DNA from: Lachnospiraceae bacterium | GTDB lineage: Bacteria; Bacillota; Clostridia; Lachnospirales; Lachnospiraceae | Length of the DNA stretch: 64,000 nt | NCBI GenBank assembly: GCA_019421365.1 | Contig: JAHZFJ010000001.1 | Span: 196,959-260,958 of the forward strand | Direction: 5' to 3' | Shown here: piece by piece, positions 18,372 to 28,224 of the stretch | Layout: every line of letters starts with the position of its first letter | How positions within the stretch are numbered: the first letter of the stretch is position 1 | Notes under the pieces: generated by a model | What the model was told of the DNA's origin: nothing | Databases searched by the model: none | Seen by the model: only the letters and a program-made list of their open reading frames with translations | Translations under genes and position numbers: made by a program

Positions 18372-20405
18372 ATGAAAAAGTCAGACTTGGTACTTGGGTT
18401 ATATATCATGGCAGCTATAGTATTTTTGATTGTACCAATACCTTCTCTTTTATTAGATATATTATTAGCGCTTAATATTGCAATAGCGATGATTATATTA
18501 TTTAATGCACTATTTTCAAGGGAAGCACTAGATATGTCAAGTTTCCCAACGGTACTGTTATTCACTACGATATTCCGTATATCATTGAATGTATCATCAA
18601 CAAAATTAATTCTTACTACTGGTGATCCAGGTAATGTAGTTAGAACTTTCGGTGAGTTCGTAGGTGGTGGTAACCTAGTAATAGGTGCGATTGTATTCTT
18701 AATCTTAATATTGGTACAGTTTATGGTTATCAATAAAGGGTCTGAGAGAGTTGCAGAAGTAACTGCAAGATTTACACTTGATGCCATGCCAGGTAAACAG
18801 ATGGCAATTGATGCCGATTTGAATACTGGTGCAATTACAGATCAAGAAGCAAGAGAAAGAAGAGAGAAGTTACAATCAGAATCCGCATTCTTTGGAGCGA
18901 TGGATGGTGCTACGAAGTACGTTAAGGGTGATGCGACAGCAGGTCTAATTATTACAGTTATCAATATTATTGGTGGTATTGCCATGGGGATGATGTACCA
19001 AGGGATGGCAATTGGTGATGCACTTGAGAAATATACTATTCTTACTATTGGTGATGGTCTTGTAAGTCAGATTCCTTCGATCATGATATCTCTAGCAACG
19101 GGTCTATTGGTAACTAAGGTTTCTAAGGAAGCAGATCTATCAGATGTACTTGTTAGCCAATTGTTTTCAATACCAAAGGTATTGTATATGGTTGGTGGAG
19201 CATTAATATTCCTTGGAATCTTCACTCCGCTTAATGTAGTTATATTCTGTGCATTTGGAGCAATATTTATTATGACTGGTAGAATGATTAACATGAAGCT
19301 TGAAGAGGGAAATATTGAAGAAGAAGTTGCCGCTTCAGAAGATAATGCTGATGAGATCCGTAAGCCAGAGAATGTTGCTGCATTGTTGCAAGTTGATCCA
19401 ATCGAATTAGAATTTGGTTATGGTATTATACCTTTGGCTGATGTCAACCAGGGTGGTGACTTGTTAGACCGTGTAGTTATGATACGTAGACAAATTGCTT
19501 TGGAACTTGGTTGTGTAGTTCCGATTATACGTTTACGTGATAATATACAGTTAAACCCAAATCAATATGTTATCAAGATAAAGGGTATCCCAGTTAGTGA
19601 TGGTGAGATTTTATTTGACCATTATATGGCTATGAACCCAGGGTATGTTGAAGAGGAGATTACTGGAATTCCGACTTTTGAACCTTCCTTCCATTTACCT
19701 GCAATATGGATAACTGAAAACCAAAGAGAGAGAGCAGAGTCGCTTGGTTATACAGTAGTAGATCCACCTTCAATTATTGCAACACATTTAACAGAAGTTG
19801 TTAAGAATAATCTAAGCGAATTATTAAGCCGACAAGATGTTCAAAATCTTATCAATAATGTTAAAGAAGCAAATGAGACACTTGTATCTGAATTGGTACC
19901 AAAACAGCTTGGTGTTGGCGAAATTCAAAAAGTGTTACAGAATTTATTACATGAAGGAATATCAATTCGAGATCTGGTTACTATATTCGAAACACTTGCA
20001 GATAATGCACCTGTAACAAGAGATACTGATGTACTTACAGAATATGTACGACAAAGTTTAAAACGTGCAATCTCTAATAAGTACTTCCCGAATGGAGAAA
20101 CTACAAGTGTAGTTACTCTCGATCCACAAATCGAGCAAGAAATCATGGGTGCTGTTAAGCAAACGGAACAAGGTGCATATTTAACATTGGATCCTGAAAA
20201 GACTCAAGGAATTATGAATTCTGTTAGAGATGAAGTATCAAAACTTGAGAATTTAGGAAGAAATCCAATTGTTATTACTTCACCTATAGTACGTATGTAT
20301 TTCAAAAAGTTAACTTCCGATTACTTTAAAGATTTGATCGTAATTTCATATAGTGAAATCGATACAAATGTAGAATTACAATCAGTAGGGATGGTGACAG
20401 CGTAG
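18372..20405 (+). CDS. flhA: Flagellar export gate protein FlhA
   Basis: The 677-residue protein has about eight membrane helices in its first 310 residues, the FHIPEP-type region (LVSQIPSIMISLATGLLVTK), and a large cytoplasmic domain that binds chaperone-substrate complexes. MPGKQMAIDADLNTGAI is the conserved signature. It forms a nonameric ring below the export pore. GGAGGTAAGG precedes ATG 18372. Its stop overlaps the flhF start by one base. Confidence 0.97.
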   Translation: MKKSDLVLGLYIMAAIVFLIVPIPSLLLDILLALNIAIAMIILFNALFSREALDMSSFPTVLLFTTIFRISLNVSSTKLILTTGDPGNVVRTFGEFVGGGNLVIGAIVFLILILVQFMVINKGSERVAEVTARFTLDAMPGKQMAIDADLNTGAITDQEARERREKLQSESAFFGAMDGATKYVKGDATAGLIITVINIIGGIAMGMMYQGMAIGDALEKYTILTIGDGLVSQIPSIMISLATGLLVTKVSKEADLSDVLVSQLFSIPKVLYMVGGALIFLGIFTPLNVVIFCAFGAIFIMTGRMINMKLEEGNIEEEVAASEDNADEIRKPENVAALLQVDPIELEFGYGIIPLADVNQGGDLLDRVVMIRRQIALELGCVVPIIRLRDNIQLNPNQYVIKIKGIPVSDGEILFDHYMAMNPGYVEEEITGIPTFEPSFHLPAIWITENQRERAESLGYTVVDPPSIIATHLTEVVKNNLSELLSRQDVQNLINNVKEANETLVSELVPKQLGVGEIQKVLQNLLHEGISIRDLVTIFETLADNAPVTRDTDVLTEYVRQSLKRAISNKYFPNGETTSVVTLDPQIEQEIMGAVKQTEQGAYLTLDPEKTQGIMNSVRDEVSKLENLGRNPIVITSPIVRMYFKKLTSDYFKDLIVISYSEIDTNVELQSVGMVTA

Positions 20406-21625
20406 TGATAATTAAGAAATTTCAGGCGGAAACAGAAAAAGAAGCCATTTTAATGGCAAAAGAAGAATTAGGTAAAGATGCAATTGTAACTAATATAAAG
20501 ACGATTAAACCGAAAGGAATCTATAAGTTTTTTAGACCATCACAAGTTGAAATAACAGCAGCTGTAGACGATACAGTTAATTACGAAGAGGATAGTTTAT
20601 TATCCTCTTTTCAAAAGTTAATCATGGAAAATTCTAATAAGCAGATAGATGCACAAAAAGAAAGAGTTATAGATCAACAAACAGATAAAGACGAAAATCT
20701 GTTTGTTGATGTAAAGTCAACATATTCAACAGAGATTGAAAAAAGGTTAGATAATCTTCAAAACTTAATTGAAAAACAGATAAAACCAACGCAAGAAAAG
20801 GAAAATCCGCCTGTTGAAGAAGAAAGAGTAAATGAAAATGAGTATATTAAGCTTATTTACAAGCAGATGCTTATTAATGAAGTAGATGAAAAATTTGCGA
20901 ATCAAATCATTAATGAAATTGAAGGTACCTTGCAAAAAGGAGCTTCAGTTGACAATGTTTTGACTAGTATTTATCAGAAAATTGTGTTAAAGTTAGGTCA
21001 ACCAGAGACGATTGAATTAGGAGATAAGAAACCTAAATTTGTATTCTTCATTGGCCCTACTGGTGTAGGTAAAACCACGACAATCGCTAAAATTGCTTCT
21101 GGATTCAAGATGAATAAGAATACAAAGATGGCTTTGGTTACTTCGGATACGTATCGTATCGCTGCAGTAGAACAATTGAGAATCTACGCAAATATTCTTG
21201 GTGTTCCATTAAAGGTTATCTATTCAGCTGAAGAGATGAGTCAATCAAAAGAAGAGTTTGAAGATTATGATATCGTTCTAATTGATACAGCAGGAAGATC
21301 CCATAAGAATACAGAACAAAAAGACGATTTAGAAGCACTTTTAAGTACTATTGACGACTCTATGAAAGAAATCTATCTGGTGTTAAGTGCGACTACAAAA
21401 TATAAAGATTTAGTTCGTATTACTGAGACGTATTCTACGATTGCAAATTATAGAATTATATTTACAAAACTTGATGAAACTATCTGTATGGGTAATATAC
21501 TTAATGTAAAGATGATGACAGATTCACCTCTATCTTATGCAGCTTGGGGACAAAATGTACCAAACGATATTGGAAGGCTCGATGCGCAATTTGTTGCTAA
21601 AAAACTGTTAGGGGGCAGTGATTGA
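20405..21625 (+). CDS. flhF: Flagellar SRP-type GTPase FlhF
   Basis: The 406-residue protein has an N-terminal basic/acidic region (about 1-150) and an SRP-family NG domain with P-loop GPTGVGKTTTIAKIA (about 218-232), SDTYRIAAVEQLRIYA and DTAGRSHKN, followed by the TKLDET guanine-specificity motif. FlhF helps set flagellar position and number, together with FlhG. The start is GTG 20405, overlapping the flhA stop. The flhG start overlaps its stop by one base, so the three genes are translationally linked. Confidence 0.96.
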   Translation: MIIKKFQAETEKEAILMAKEELGKDAIVTNIKTIKPKGIYKFFRPSQVEITAAVDDTVNYEEDSLLSSFQKLIMENSNKQIDAQKERVIDQQTDKDENLFVDVKSTYSTEIEKRLDNLQNLIEKQIKPTQEKENPPVEEERVNENEYIKLIYKQMLINEVDEKFANQIINEIEGTLQKGASVDNVLTSIYQKIVLKLGQPETIELGDKKPKFVFFIGPTGVGKTTTIAKIASGFKMNKNTKMALVTSDTYRIAAVEQLRIYANILGVPLKVIYSAEEMSQSKEEFEDYDIVLIDTAGRSHKNTEQKDDLEALLSTIDDSMKEIYLVLSATTKYKDLVRITETYSTIANYRIIFTKLDETICMGNILNVKMMTDSPLSYAAWGQNVPNDIGRLDAQFVAKKLLGGSD

Positions 21626-22515
21626 TGGATCAAGCGGAAGAATTACGTAGGATGATTGAAAAACAGACGCATAAGGATAATGTAGCAAGGGTAATAACTG
21701 TAACCAGCGGTAAGGGTGGTGTTGGGAAGACTAGTATTTCCGTTAATCTCGCAATACAGTTAAGCCAGCTTGGCAAAAGAGTTGTAATTCTTGATGCAGA
21801 TTTTGGATTAGCTAATGTTGAGATTATGCTTGGTATTCGACCACAGTATAATCTGGCGGATTTAATGTACAGGGGAAAGACTTTGCGTGAAATTATTACG
21901 CAGGGCCCAGGAAACATAGGCTTTATTTCAGGAGGTTCTGGAATAGAAGAGTTAGCAAATCTTACGAGAAGTCAACTTGACGATTTGAGAAAGATGTTAT
22001 ATGAGCTAGATGATTTAGCTGATGTTATTATCGTTGACACAGGAGCTGGAATTTCCGATAGTGTATTGGAATTTGTAGCTGCTAGTTCTGAAGTAATCTT
22101 AGTAACTACACCTGAACCGACTTCAATAACAGATGCATATGCGCTACTAAAGACACTTTCAAAACGCTCGTTGTTTTCTATAGAAGATACCGTCATAAAG
22201 ATGGTTCCAAATCGAGTAGATTCTGTTATAGAGGGTAGAGAGTTATATAACAAACTAAGTACGGTTGTTCAGAACTTTCTACATCTTAAAATTGAATTCC
22301 TCGGTGCGATTCCAATTGATATGAATGTATCAAGAGCTGTAATCAAGCAAAAACCTGTATCCTTAGCTTATCCAAATACAGATGTTGCTAAGGCAATCAA
22401 TGATATAGCGTTAGCTCTATGTAATGAAGAAAATGCAGTTGAATTGCAACAAAAGAGAGGCATTTCTCAGCTTTTTACGAATTTAGTGAGACTTAAAAAG
22501 AATAAAACTAAATAA
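21625..22515 (+). CDS. flhG: MinD-like ATPase FlhG
   Basis: The 296-residue ParA/MinD-type ATPase has a deviant Walker A SGKGGVGKT at residues 29-37, DADFGLANVEIMLG, and the DTGAGISD switch motif. The N-terminal DQAEELRRMIE helix resembles the DQAxxLR motif of FlhG that stimulates the GTPase FlhF. It limits and places flagella. ATG 21625 overlaps the flhF TGA. A TTG codon one triplet upstream is the alternative start. Confidence 0.95.
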   Translation: MDQAEELRRMIEKQTHKDNVARVITVTSGKGGVGKTSISVNLAIQLSQLGKRVVILDADFGLANVEIMLGIRPQYNLADLMYRGKTLREIITQGPGNIGFISGGSGIEELANLTRSQLDDLRKMLYELDDLADVIIVDTGAGISDSVLEFVAASSEVILVTTPEPTSITDAYALLKTLSKRSLFSIEDTVIKMVPNRVDSVIEGRELYNKLSTVVQNFLHLKIEFLGAIPIDMNVSRAVIKQKPVSLAYPNTDVAKAINDIALALCNEENAVELQQKRGISQLFTNLVRLKKNKTK

Positions 22516-22551
22516 GATTATAATAGAAGTATTATAGGTGGGGGGAAGTAT

Positions 22552-23322
22552 ATGGCGGACACAAACAATCTTACTATCGGTGATAAAGTTAGCTTATCCA
22601 AAGTTAACGAAAACGTACTCCCAGAAGAAATTAATGAGATGTACGCATCGAAGTTAATTGAAATAAAATCAGATAAATCTATGGTTATAACATTACCAAT
22701 TTACAAAAACAGAATTATCAACCTTGAGCAAGACGGTATTTATATGATTACATTTTTTACAAAAACAGATACTTTAAGAGCTAAGTGTAAGGTAGTTCAA
22801 AAATACATAGATAAAAGTATTAGGGTTGCTGAAATCTATTTATTAACAGAACTAAAACATTTCCAAAGGAGAAATTATTACCGATTAGCCTGTATTATTG
22901 AATCAATGTATCGAGTGATTACGCCTATGGAAGAAATGATTCAAAAAAGAATTAGTTCAGACCCAAATAAATACGATGAAATATCTAATATGTGTAGAGA
23001 AAGTCTTAATCAATTACAAAACTATAATTTAGCTGCCACGATAACTGACCTCAGTGGTGGTGGTATACGATTCCATTCAGAGAATAAGCATTCAGTAAAA
23101 GAACAGTTGAAGTTTAACTTTATTTTATCAGAGGGTAATCGTGAATTATTTATGGAAGTGAATGTTCGTATAATAGCAGCAACCCGTATTCATGTGAAAC
23201 CAATGAACTACGAGTATCGTGCTATATTTGTTGATATTAGTAATGAAACAAGAGAAAAAATAGTGCGCTATGTATTTGATGTACAGCGTTCAAAAAGACG
23301 ACGAGATAAAGGAAGTGATTAG
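22552..23322 (+). CDS. PilZ-domain flagellar brake protein (YcgR/DgrA-like)
   Basis: The 256-residue protein has an N-terminal YcgR-type beta domain (about 10-100) and a C-terminal PilZ domain with the c-di-GMP-binding pattern RRNYYR (R107, R111) and, 55 residues on, DLSGGG (D166, S168, G171). Proteins of this type slow or stop the flagellar motor, or affect the switch from swimming to sessile life, when c-di-GMP is high. Location among flhG and cheB supports a flagellar role. A GGGGGGAAG site precedes ATG 22552, and cheB begins directly after its stop. Confidence 0.9.
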   Translation: MADTNNLTIGDKVSLSKVNENVLPEEINEMYASKLIEIKSDKSMVITLPIYKNRIINLEQDGIYMITFFTKTDTLRAKCKVVQKYIDKSIRVAEIYLLTELKHFQRRNYYRLACIIESMYRVITPMEEMIQKRISSDPNKYDEISNMCRESLNQLQNYNLAATITDLSGGGIRFHSENKHSVKEQLKFNFILSEGNRELFMEVNVRIIAATRIHVKPMNYEYRAIFVDISNETREKIVRYVFDVQRSKRRRDKGSD

Positions 23323-24426
23323 ATGAAAAAAAATATTTTGGTTGTTGATGACTCTGCACTTATGAGAAGGTTACTATCTGATATAATTAATTCTGACGAT
23401 CGATTTGTAGTATCTAAAGTCGCTTTTAACGGATTAGAGGCACTTGATTATATTACAATAAATTATAGAAATATCGATGCAGTTGTCTTAGATATTAACA
23501 TGCCGAAGATGAATGGTTTACAGTTTATGGATAGAATCTCTAAACTGAATATTAAACTAACAGTTATTATTGTTAGTACAGTAGCTAAAGAAGGTACGAA
23601 AGAAACCATACAAGCATTGGAACTTGGAGCATTTGATTTCATTACAAAGCCTGAGAGCTTTATCGAAGCTAGAGGTGATAGTTTCAAAGAACGATTAATC
23701 AATTGTCTTTTAGTAGCAACTGAGCGAAATGCGGATCCTGTTATAGGTGGTAGTCATAATTCTAATTCTTTCTTTAACCGTGAGCTTAAGAGGGAAGAGA
23801 CGAAAAGTATTTTAACTACTAAAGTAAGAAAGCCTGTTAAAAAGGATGCAAATAAACTTGTTGCATTAGCCTGTTCTACGGGAGGACCTAAAGCATTACA
23901 AGAAGTAATTCCTTTACTTCCAAAGAATCTTAATGCAAGCTTTTTACTGGTGCAGCATATGCCAGAAGGATTCACATATTCGCTAGCTCAACGACTTAAT
24001 GAGATGAGTGAATTAGTTGTAAAAGAAGCAATTGATGGAGAAGAAGTGCTAAAAGGTCATGTTTATATTGCAAAAGGTGGATATCAGATGAGGGTTAGAA
24101 AAGAACGCGATAAGCATTACTTATCTGTCTCATTAGAAGCCGCAAGAGGCGGATTAAAACCTTGTGCAGATATATTGTATGAATCTTTAGTAGATACTAA
24201 CTATGATGAAATAATTTGTACCATCTTAACTGGTATGGGTGGAGATGGAACAAGAGGAATTAAGAAACTTAATGAAAACAACAACATTTATGTTATAGCG
24301 CAAGATGAAAAAACATCTACCGTTTATGGTATGCCTAAAGTAATTACAGAGTCTGGATTAGTAGATGAGGTTGTACCATTAAATAAAGTTGCAGAAGCTA
24401 TAACAAATCACGTGGGGGTGCTTTAA
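23323..24426 (+). CDS. cheB: Chemotaxis methylesterase CheB
   Basis: The 367-residue protein has an N-terminal receiver domain with Asp9/Asp10 and phosphoacceptor Asp57, a linker (about 125-170), and a C-terminal methylesterase domain with the Ser (CSTGGPKALQE), His (VQHMPEGFT) and Asp (GMGGDG) triad. It removes methyl groups from chemoreceptors and deamidates Gln residues. The start follows the PilZ gene stop with no gap. No cheR partner gene is found nearby. Confidence 0.97.
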   Translation: MKKNILVVDDSALMRRLLSDIINSDDRFVVSKVAFNGLEALDYITINYRNIDAVVLDINMPKMNGLQFMDRISKLNIKLTVIIVSTVAKEGTKETIQALELGAFDFITKPESFIEARGDSFKERLINCLLVATERNADPVIGGSHNSNSFFNRELKREETKSILTTKVRKPVKKDANKLVALACSTGGPKALQEVIPLLPKNLNASFLLVQHMPEGFTYSLAQRLNEMSELVVKEAIDGEEVLKGHVYIAKGGYQMRVRKERDKHYLSVSLEAARGGLKPCADILYESLVDTNYDEIICTILTGMGGDGTRGIKKLNENNNIYVIAQDEKTSTVYGMPKVITESGLVDEVVPLNKVAEAITNHVGVL

Positions 24427-24427
24427 G

Positions 24428-26536
24428 ATGGACGTTAGCCAATACCTAGAGATATTTATTGATGAAACAAAAGAACATTTACAAAATCTTAATGAGCAGT
24501 TACTAATTCTCGAAAAAGAGCCAGATAATGTAAATACAATTAACGAAATATTCCGTGCAGCTCACTCGCTTAAAGGAATGGCTGGTACAATGGGATATAA
24601 GAGAATGCAACGTTTAACACATGATATGGAGAACGTATTCTCGGAAATTAGAAATGGAAAAATGTCAGTAGGTGCAAACTTAGTTGATGTTTTATTTCAA
24701 GGATTAGACGCGCTTGAATCTTACTTAAGTAACATTCAAGAAACTGCCGATGAAGGAACAGAAGATAATGAACCTATTATCACACAATTAAATAAGATTC
24801 TTCAAGAAGGTGTTGGAGAAAAATCAGAAGGTCAAGGGAATACTGCTACAGCAACTCAAGTTGAAGTTGAAGAAGAAAAAGATGAATGTGCTAAATATCA
24901 AGATCTTAGAATTGCTGATTATGAAAGTCATGCAATGCTTAAGGCAAAAGATATTGGACAGAATGTATTCGGTATCACAATCTATATTCAAGAAACTTGT
25001 ATACTAAAGGCTGCAAGAGCATTCCTTGTATTCAAAGCATTAGAAGAATTTGGTGAAGTAATTAAATCCTATCCAGATGTTCAGGATATCGAAGATGAGA
25101 AATTCGAGTTTGACTTCAGTGTAATCCTAATTACTAAGTCTTCACTTGAAGAGGTGAAAGCGAAAATTCTTAATGTATCAGAAATCAAGTCGGTATACAT
25201 AGACAAGATGCAAGCACCTGAAGAACAAAAAGAAGAAATAGAACAAGAAGAAATCGCTAACAATACAGCAGATAATATAGTACAAGCTGCTTCAGCAACT
25301 GCGACAGCTCCGGTCGAAAAGAAAGAAGTAAATCAGAGCAAGACACAAGCAGCCGCAAAACAACAAGCAAAACCAGTAGTGAATCGTTCTGTTCGTGTTG
25401 ATATTGAAAAACTTGATGTATTAATGAATCTTGTTAGTGAGTTAATTATTGCTAAGAATGGCTTAGTATCTATTAGTTCAGGTGACAATGATAATCGTTC
25501 TGAAAATGCATTTAATGAGCAAATTGAATATCTAGAAAGAGTAACAACGAATTTACATGAATCTGTTATGAAAGTGCGAATGGTACCAATTGAAAGCGTT
25601 GTTAATCGTTTCCCACGTATGATTCGTGATTTGTCAAAGAAATTAGATAAGAAGATGGAATTATACATGACAGGTGAAGATACGGAACTTGATCGTACTG
25701 TAATTGATGAGATCGGTGATCCATTAATGCATTTACTTCGTAATTCAGCTGACCATGGCCTAGAAAGTGCAGAAGATAGAAGAAAAGCTGGAAAGCCAGA
25801 AGTTGGTTCTATATTCTTAGATGCATATCAAGATGGTAATAACGTAGTAATTGAAGTGCGTGATGATGGTGCTGGTATTAATATAGAAAAAGTAAAACAA
25901 AAAGCTATCGATAAGGGTACTATATCAAGAGATCAAGCTGAAACGATGACGGATAAAGATGTTATAGACTTGTTATTCCGCCCAAGCTTCTCTACTGCAG
26001 AGACGATTACAGATGTTTCCGGAAGAGGTGTAGGTCTTGACGTTGTTAAGACAAGAATCGAAGCACTTGGTGGTGATATAGAAGCTCGCACTAAGTTTGG
26101 TGAGGGAAGTAACTTTATCATTCGTCTACCATTAACACTTGCTATTATTCAAGCATTAATGGTAGAGATTGGGACTGAAAAATATGCGATTCCACTTGGA
26201 AGTATTCAAACAATAGAAGATGTTCCTGTAAGTGATATCAAATATGTTCAAACGAAAGAAGTTATCAATTTAAGAGGAACTGTAATACCAATACTTCGTC
26301 TAGCTGATATCCTTGATGTAGAACAAACAAATGAATCTCCTGAAAATCTTACAGTGGTTATTGTTTCTAAGGGAGACAAGCTAGCAGGTCTTGTAATTGA
26401 CAATCTAATTGGACAACAAGAAATTGTTATAAAATCACTAGGTAAATATATTAACAACAATAAGATGATAGGTGGAGCAACAATCCTTGGTGATGGTGAA
26501 GTAGCCCTAATCCTTGATGTTAATACATTAGTATAG
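24428..26536 (+). CDS. cheA: Chemotaxis histidine kinase CheA
   Basis: The 702-residue protein shows the standard order: P1 Hpt domain with phosphorylated His46 (RAAHSLKGMAG), a P2 CheY/CheB-binding domain (about 165-265), an Ala/Gln-rich linker, P3 dimerisation (about 310-375), P4 ATPase with the N box (HLLRNSADHGLE), G1 (VRDDGAGIN) and G2 (GRGVGLDVV) motifs, and a C-terminal P5 CheW-like domain (about 565-702). It phosphorylates CheY and CheB on receptor signals. It begins 1 bp after cheB stops; cheW follows after 12 bp. Confidence 0.97.
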   Translation: MDVSQYLEIFIDETKEHLQNLNEQLLILEKEPDNVNTINEIFRAAHSLKGMAGTMGYKRMQRLTHDMENVFSEIRNGKMSVGANLVDVLFQGLDALESYLSNIQETADEGTEDNEPIITQLNKILQEGVGEKSEGQGNTATATQVEVEEEKDECAKYQDLRIADYESHAMLKAKDIGQNVFGITIYIQETCILKAARAFLVFKALEEFGEVIKSYPDVQDIEDEKFEFDFSVILITKSSLEEVKAKILNVSEIKSVYIDKMQAPEEQKEEIEQEEIANNTADNIVQAASATATAPVEKKEVNQSKTQAAAKQQAKPVVNRSVRVDIEKLDVLMNLVSELIIAKNGLVSISSGDNDNRSENAFNEQIEYLERVTTNLHESVMKVRMVPIESVVNRFPRMIRDLSKKLDKKMELYMTGEDTELDRTVIDEIGDPLMHLLRNSADHGLESAEDRRKAGKPEVGSIFLDAYQDGNNVVIEVRDDGAGINIEKVKQKAIDKGTISRDQAETMTDKDVIDLLFRPSFSTAETITDVSGRGVGLDVVKTRIEALGGDIEARTKFGEGSNFIIRLPLTLAIIQALMVEIGTEKYAIPLGSIQTIEDVPVSDIKYVQTKEVINLRGTVIPILRLADILDVEQTNESPENLTVVIVSKGDKLAGLVIDNLIGQQEIVIKSLGKYINNNKMIGGATILGDGEVALILDVNTLV

Positions 26537-26548
26537 GAGGTACTTACG

Positions 26549-27004
26549 ATGGATACAAAAATGGCAACAGAAGCAAAGCAATATATTGTAGTAAGAATTG
26601 GTAATGAACAATATGGAATTGATATTCAGTATGTTGATAATATCGTTAGAATGCAACGTATTACTAGAGTTCCGAAGGCACAATCCTACTTTAAAGGTGT
26701 AATTAATCTAAGAGGTGAGATTATTCCAGTAATGAGTATTCGCCTTAAATTTGGCCTTGAACCAGATGAAATCACGAACTCTACACGAATTATTATTCTA
26801 AAGTTTGAAGCACAGTCTGCAATTGGTATTCTAGTAGATGAAGTTAAGGAAGTAGTAACATTAGAAGATGAAAGCATTGATAAGGTGACTTATAATGCAA
26901 AAGATGAAAAATCAATGTTTTTAAATGGTATTGGAAAGCATGGAGATAACTTAATCTCATTACTTAATATCGCAGGTGTTATTGTAGATAAAGAGGCTGT
27001 TTAA
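26549..27004 (+). CDS. cheW: Chemotaxis adaptor protein CheW
   Basis: The 151-residue CheW domain carries EQYGIDIQYVDNIVR, FKGVINLRGEIIPVMSIRLKFGL and the VDEVKEVVTLE segment. It links chemoreceptors to CheA. The GGAGGTACTTACG site overlaps the end of cheA. A clear terminator follows its stop. Confidence 0.97.
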   Translation: MDTKMATEAKQYIVVRIGNEQYGIDIQYVDNIVRMQRITRVPKAQSYFKGVINLRGEIIPVMSIRLKFGLEPDEITNSTRIIILKFEAQSAIGILVDEVKEVVTLEDESIDKVTYNAKDEKSMFLNGIGKHGDNLISLLNIAGVIVDKEAV

Positions 27005-27016
27005 GCTAGAACTAAG

Positions 27017-27046
27017 AAGGGGTTGATTCAAATCTAACCCCTTTTT
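27017..27046 (+). terminator. Rho-independent terminator between cheW and cheC
   Basis: AAGGGGTT (27017-27024) pairs with AACCCCTT (27036-27043) around an 11-nt loop, and the 3' arm runs into five T (27042-27046). It lies inside the operon, so it probably reduces expression of cheC, cheD and the sigma gene, or marks an operon end with a downstream promoter that I do not see. Confidence 0.75.
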
Positions 27047-27076
27047 ACAAAAGAGTATGGACTGTGAGGTGTTACT

Positions 27077-27685
27077 TTGGATTTAGAACATATTGATAAT
27101 ATGCATTTTGATGTTTTGAAAGAAATCGGTAATATAGGTGCGGGGAATGCTACTACTGCATTATCGCAGATGATTAATTCGAAGGTTGATATGAAGGTAC
27201 CAGTAGTTGACCTTCTTGAGTTTCGTGATTTACCAGATACCGTAGGTGGAGCTGAAACGATAGTTGTAGGTATACTATTAACTTTAGATGGTGACATAGA
27301 TGGAATGATGATGTTTATGCTAGATGAGGAATCGGCACATCATCTAGTAGATATGATCGTTGGTAAGAAGTCAGATGGGTCTCGCGAATTTACAGAGATG
27401 GATCTATCGGCACTGAATGAAATTGGTAATATTATAGCAGGAGCGTATCTGTCATCCCTTTCAGCGTTAACTAATATGCGCATATCTGCTTCTGTTCCTT
27501 ACATGTCAATTGATATGGCTGGAGCAATCTTAAGTGTACCTGCAATTGAATTTGGTAAGATAGGTGATAAAGCACTACTAATACAATCTCAATTCTGTGA
27601 AGATGATGATGAGGTTAACGGCTACTTTATACTTATACCTACATTAGACTCATATGGTAAGATTATGAGCTCTTTAGGGTTATAG
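27077..27685 (+). CDS. cheC: CheY-P phosphatase CheC
   Basis: The 202-residue protein has both CheC phosphatase motifs: DVLKEIGN near 14-21 and SALNEIGN near 112-119 (each D/S-xxx-E-xx-N). It removes phosphate from CheY-P and, through its binding to CheD, couples adaptation to CheY-P level. The start is TTG 27077 with GAGGTG upstream. The stop directly precedes the CheD ribosome-binding site. Confidence 0.95.
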   Translation: MDLEHIDNMHFDVLKEIGNIGAGNATTALSQMINSKVDMKVPVVDLLEFRDLPDTVGGAETIVVGILLTLDGDIDGMMMFMLDEESAHHLVDMIVGKKSDGSREFTEMDLSALNEIGNIIAGAYLSSLSALTNMRISASVPYMSIDMAGAILSVPAIEFGKIGDKALLIQSQFCEDDDEVNGYFILIPTLDSYGKIMSSLGL

Positions 27686-27694
27686 GTGGTTTGT

Positions 27695-28180
27695 ATGGGA
27701 GAGATGATAAAAATAGGGATGGCAGATTTGAATGCCTGTAAATATCCTGATGCTTTAACAACACTTGGATTAGGATCATGTGTAGGCATTGCATTGTATG
27801 ATCCTAAGTCAAAAGTTGGAGGAATGGCTCATATAATGCTACCTGATAGTACGAAGATACGCAAGAATGAAAATCATGCAAAATTCGCAGATACAGGTAT
27901 AGATGAGTTAATTAAATTAATGGTTTCATTGGGGGCAAACAAACAGAATCTTGTTGCTAAGATAGCAGGAGGAGCACAGATGTTCGCATTTACATCGAAT
28001 AATGATATGCTGCGAATTGGTGATAGAAATGTAGAAGCTACGAAAGCTAAATTATCTTCACTTAATATCAAAGTGCTTGGAGAAGATACAGGGTTGAATT
28101 ATGGACGTACAATTGAGTTCTATACTGAGACTGGAGACCTATTAATAAAATCTGTTGGTAAGCCGATAAAGACTATATAG
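27695..28180 (+). CDS. cheD: Chemoreceptor deamidase CheD
   Basis: The 161-residue protein has the CheD core LGLGSCVGIALYDP with the catalytic Cys, the following His in GGMAHIMLPDS, and IAGGAQMF. It deamidates glutamines on chemoreceptors and is held by CheC. ATG 27695 is chosen because AGGTGG lies 5 bp upstream. A GTG at 27686 immediately after the cheC stop would give three extra residues, and ATG 27704 is another option. Confidence 0.94.
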   Translation: MGEMIKIGMADLNACKYPDALTTLGLGSCVGIALYDPKSKVGGMAHIMLPDSTKIRKNENHAKFADTGIDELIKLMVSLGANKQNLVAKIAGGAQMFAFTSNNDMLRIGDRNVEATKAKLSSLNIKVLGEDTGLNYGRTIEFYTETGDLLIKSVGKPIKTI

Positions 28181-28224
28181 TATGTTATTTTACTATGAAT
28201 GTGTTAATAATAGGAGTGTGCGTC

